From: an uncultured Geobacteraceae bacterium
GTDB taxonomy: Bacteria; Desulfobacterota; Desulfuromonadia; Geobacterales; Pseudopelobacteraceae
Direction: 5' to 3'
NCBI GenBank assembly: GCA_903879825.1
Contig: CAIRND010000582.1
Span: forward strand, 1 to 15,336
Length of the DNA stretch: 15,336 nucleotides
Shown here piece after piece: positions 15,005 through 15,336 of the stretch. Within the stretch, counting starts at the first letter, position 1. The number at the start of each line of letters is the position of its first letter. The notes beneath the pieces are model-generated. The model worked only from the letters and a program-made list of their open reading frames with translations, was not told where the DNA came from and searched no databases. Made by a program: the position numbers and the translations under genes.

Positions 15005-15336
15005 CATAGATCCCCCACCCCACCATACTCACCCATACCACCCCAACAATCAGCAATGGCAAATCATTCACCAATGATTCTGTCGGATCACCGCTCTTTC
15101 CGGATCTAATTCTGAACATATAGCGCAACAGACCAAAACAGCACAACGGCACAGAATACAATAATAATGAAGAATGACGAGTGAGAGCGTACATACTGTA
15201 TGTTGCCAGCACTGTTCCGCCGGTCATATACATAATACCTTCAAGAAAACCATTCGGATAGGCAACAAGCGCCATACGATGATCAACCGATGTCTCACCG
15301 AGACGTTTTTTTTCACTCAATCGCTTACCGGCACTC
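14997..15336 (-). CDS. UbiA-family decaprenyl-phosphate phosphoribosyltransferase-like protein (5' end cut by window edge)
   Basis: The frame is open from the window edge to a TAG at 14999-14997, showing about 112 C-terminal residues of a protein normally about 290-300 long. SAGKRLSEKKRLGET followed by VDHR, then two or three hydrophobic segments with FRYMFRIRSGK-like text (LLRYMFRIRSGKSGDPTESL) and PLLIVGVVWVSMV, matches the C-terminus of DPPR synthase (Rv3806c type), a UbiA prenyltransferase. Such enzymes transfer phosphoribose from PRPP to a polyprenyl phosphate, the first step toward polyprenyl-phosphate arabinose or ribose. The aspartate-rich motifs lie outside the window, so the exact subfamily rests on the C-terminus alone. 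A TTG at 15320 is not the start. Confidence 0.82.
   Translation of the reverse strand, partial: SAGKRLSEKKRLGETSVDHRMALVAYPNGFLEGIMYMTGGTVLATYSMYALTRHSSLLLYSVPLCCFGLLRYMFRIRSGKSGDPTESLVNDLPLLIVGVVWVSMVGWGIYGR

Overview
The window is one gene-dense block of a Gram-negative surface polysaccharide locus (O-antigen or similar). Every supportable gene lies on the minus strand, so it reads from 15336 down to 1. The core is an ABC-transporter export pair: wzm (permease) and wzt (ATPase with the C-terminal glycan-binding extension). Around it lie glycosyltransferases of families GT2, GT4 and GT9, a WbsX/GT99-like protein, and three methyltransferases with N-terminal zinc ribbons. Gene style (GT9 proteins, zinc-ribbon methyltransferases, a DPPR-synthase-like UbiA protein, medium GC) suggests a Desulfuromonadota/Geobacter-like proteobacterium. 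That placement is inference with low certainty.

Layout in transcription order: (1) 15336-14997, 3' end of a UbiA-family decaprenyl-phosphate phosphoribosyltransferase-like gene, cut by the window edge; (2) an ops-like element over its stop codon, then wzm and wzt, with a 4-copy hexanucleotide repeat forming the wzt ribosome-binding site; (3) two methyltransferase genes directly after wzt, both broken, one by a +1 shift in a T7 run and one by an in-frame TGA; (4) a GT9 gene coupled to the second, carrying an A9 tract; (5) a large polytopic membrane protein with a GT-C-like layout; (6) the decayed tail of a hexapeptide acyltransferase; (7) a tightly packed set of WbsX, GT4, GT2, GT4 (WsaF-like) and GT2 genes; (8) an intact zinc-ribbon methyltransferase; (9) a 55-residue remnant of an unidentified gene, coupled by ATGA to a final GT9 gene that runs off the left edge.

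How the genes work together (inference from families): cytoplasmic GT2/GT4/GT9 enzymes and WbsX build a glycan on a polyprenyl carrier, methyltransferases modify or cap it, Wzt recognises it and Wzm/Wzt export it. The UbiA protein and the GT-C-like protein together suggest a second, periplasmic step using a polyprenyl-phosphate pentose donor, as in arabinofuranosyl transfer in mycobacteria. The sequence also shows clear decay: two disrupted methyltransferases and two gene tails. The glycan may therefore have changed recently. No mobile element, CRISPR array, RNA gene or clear rho-independent terminator was seen.
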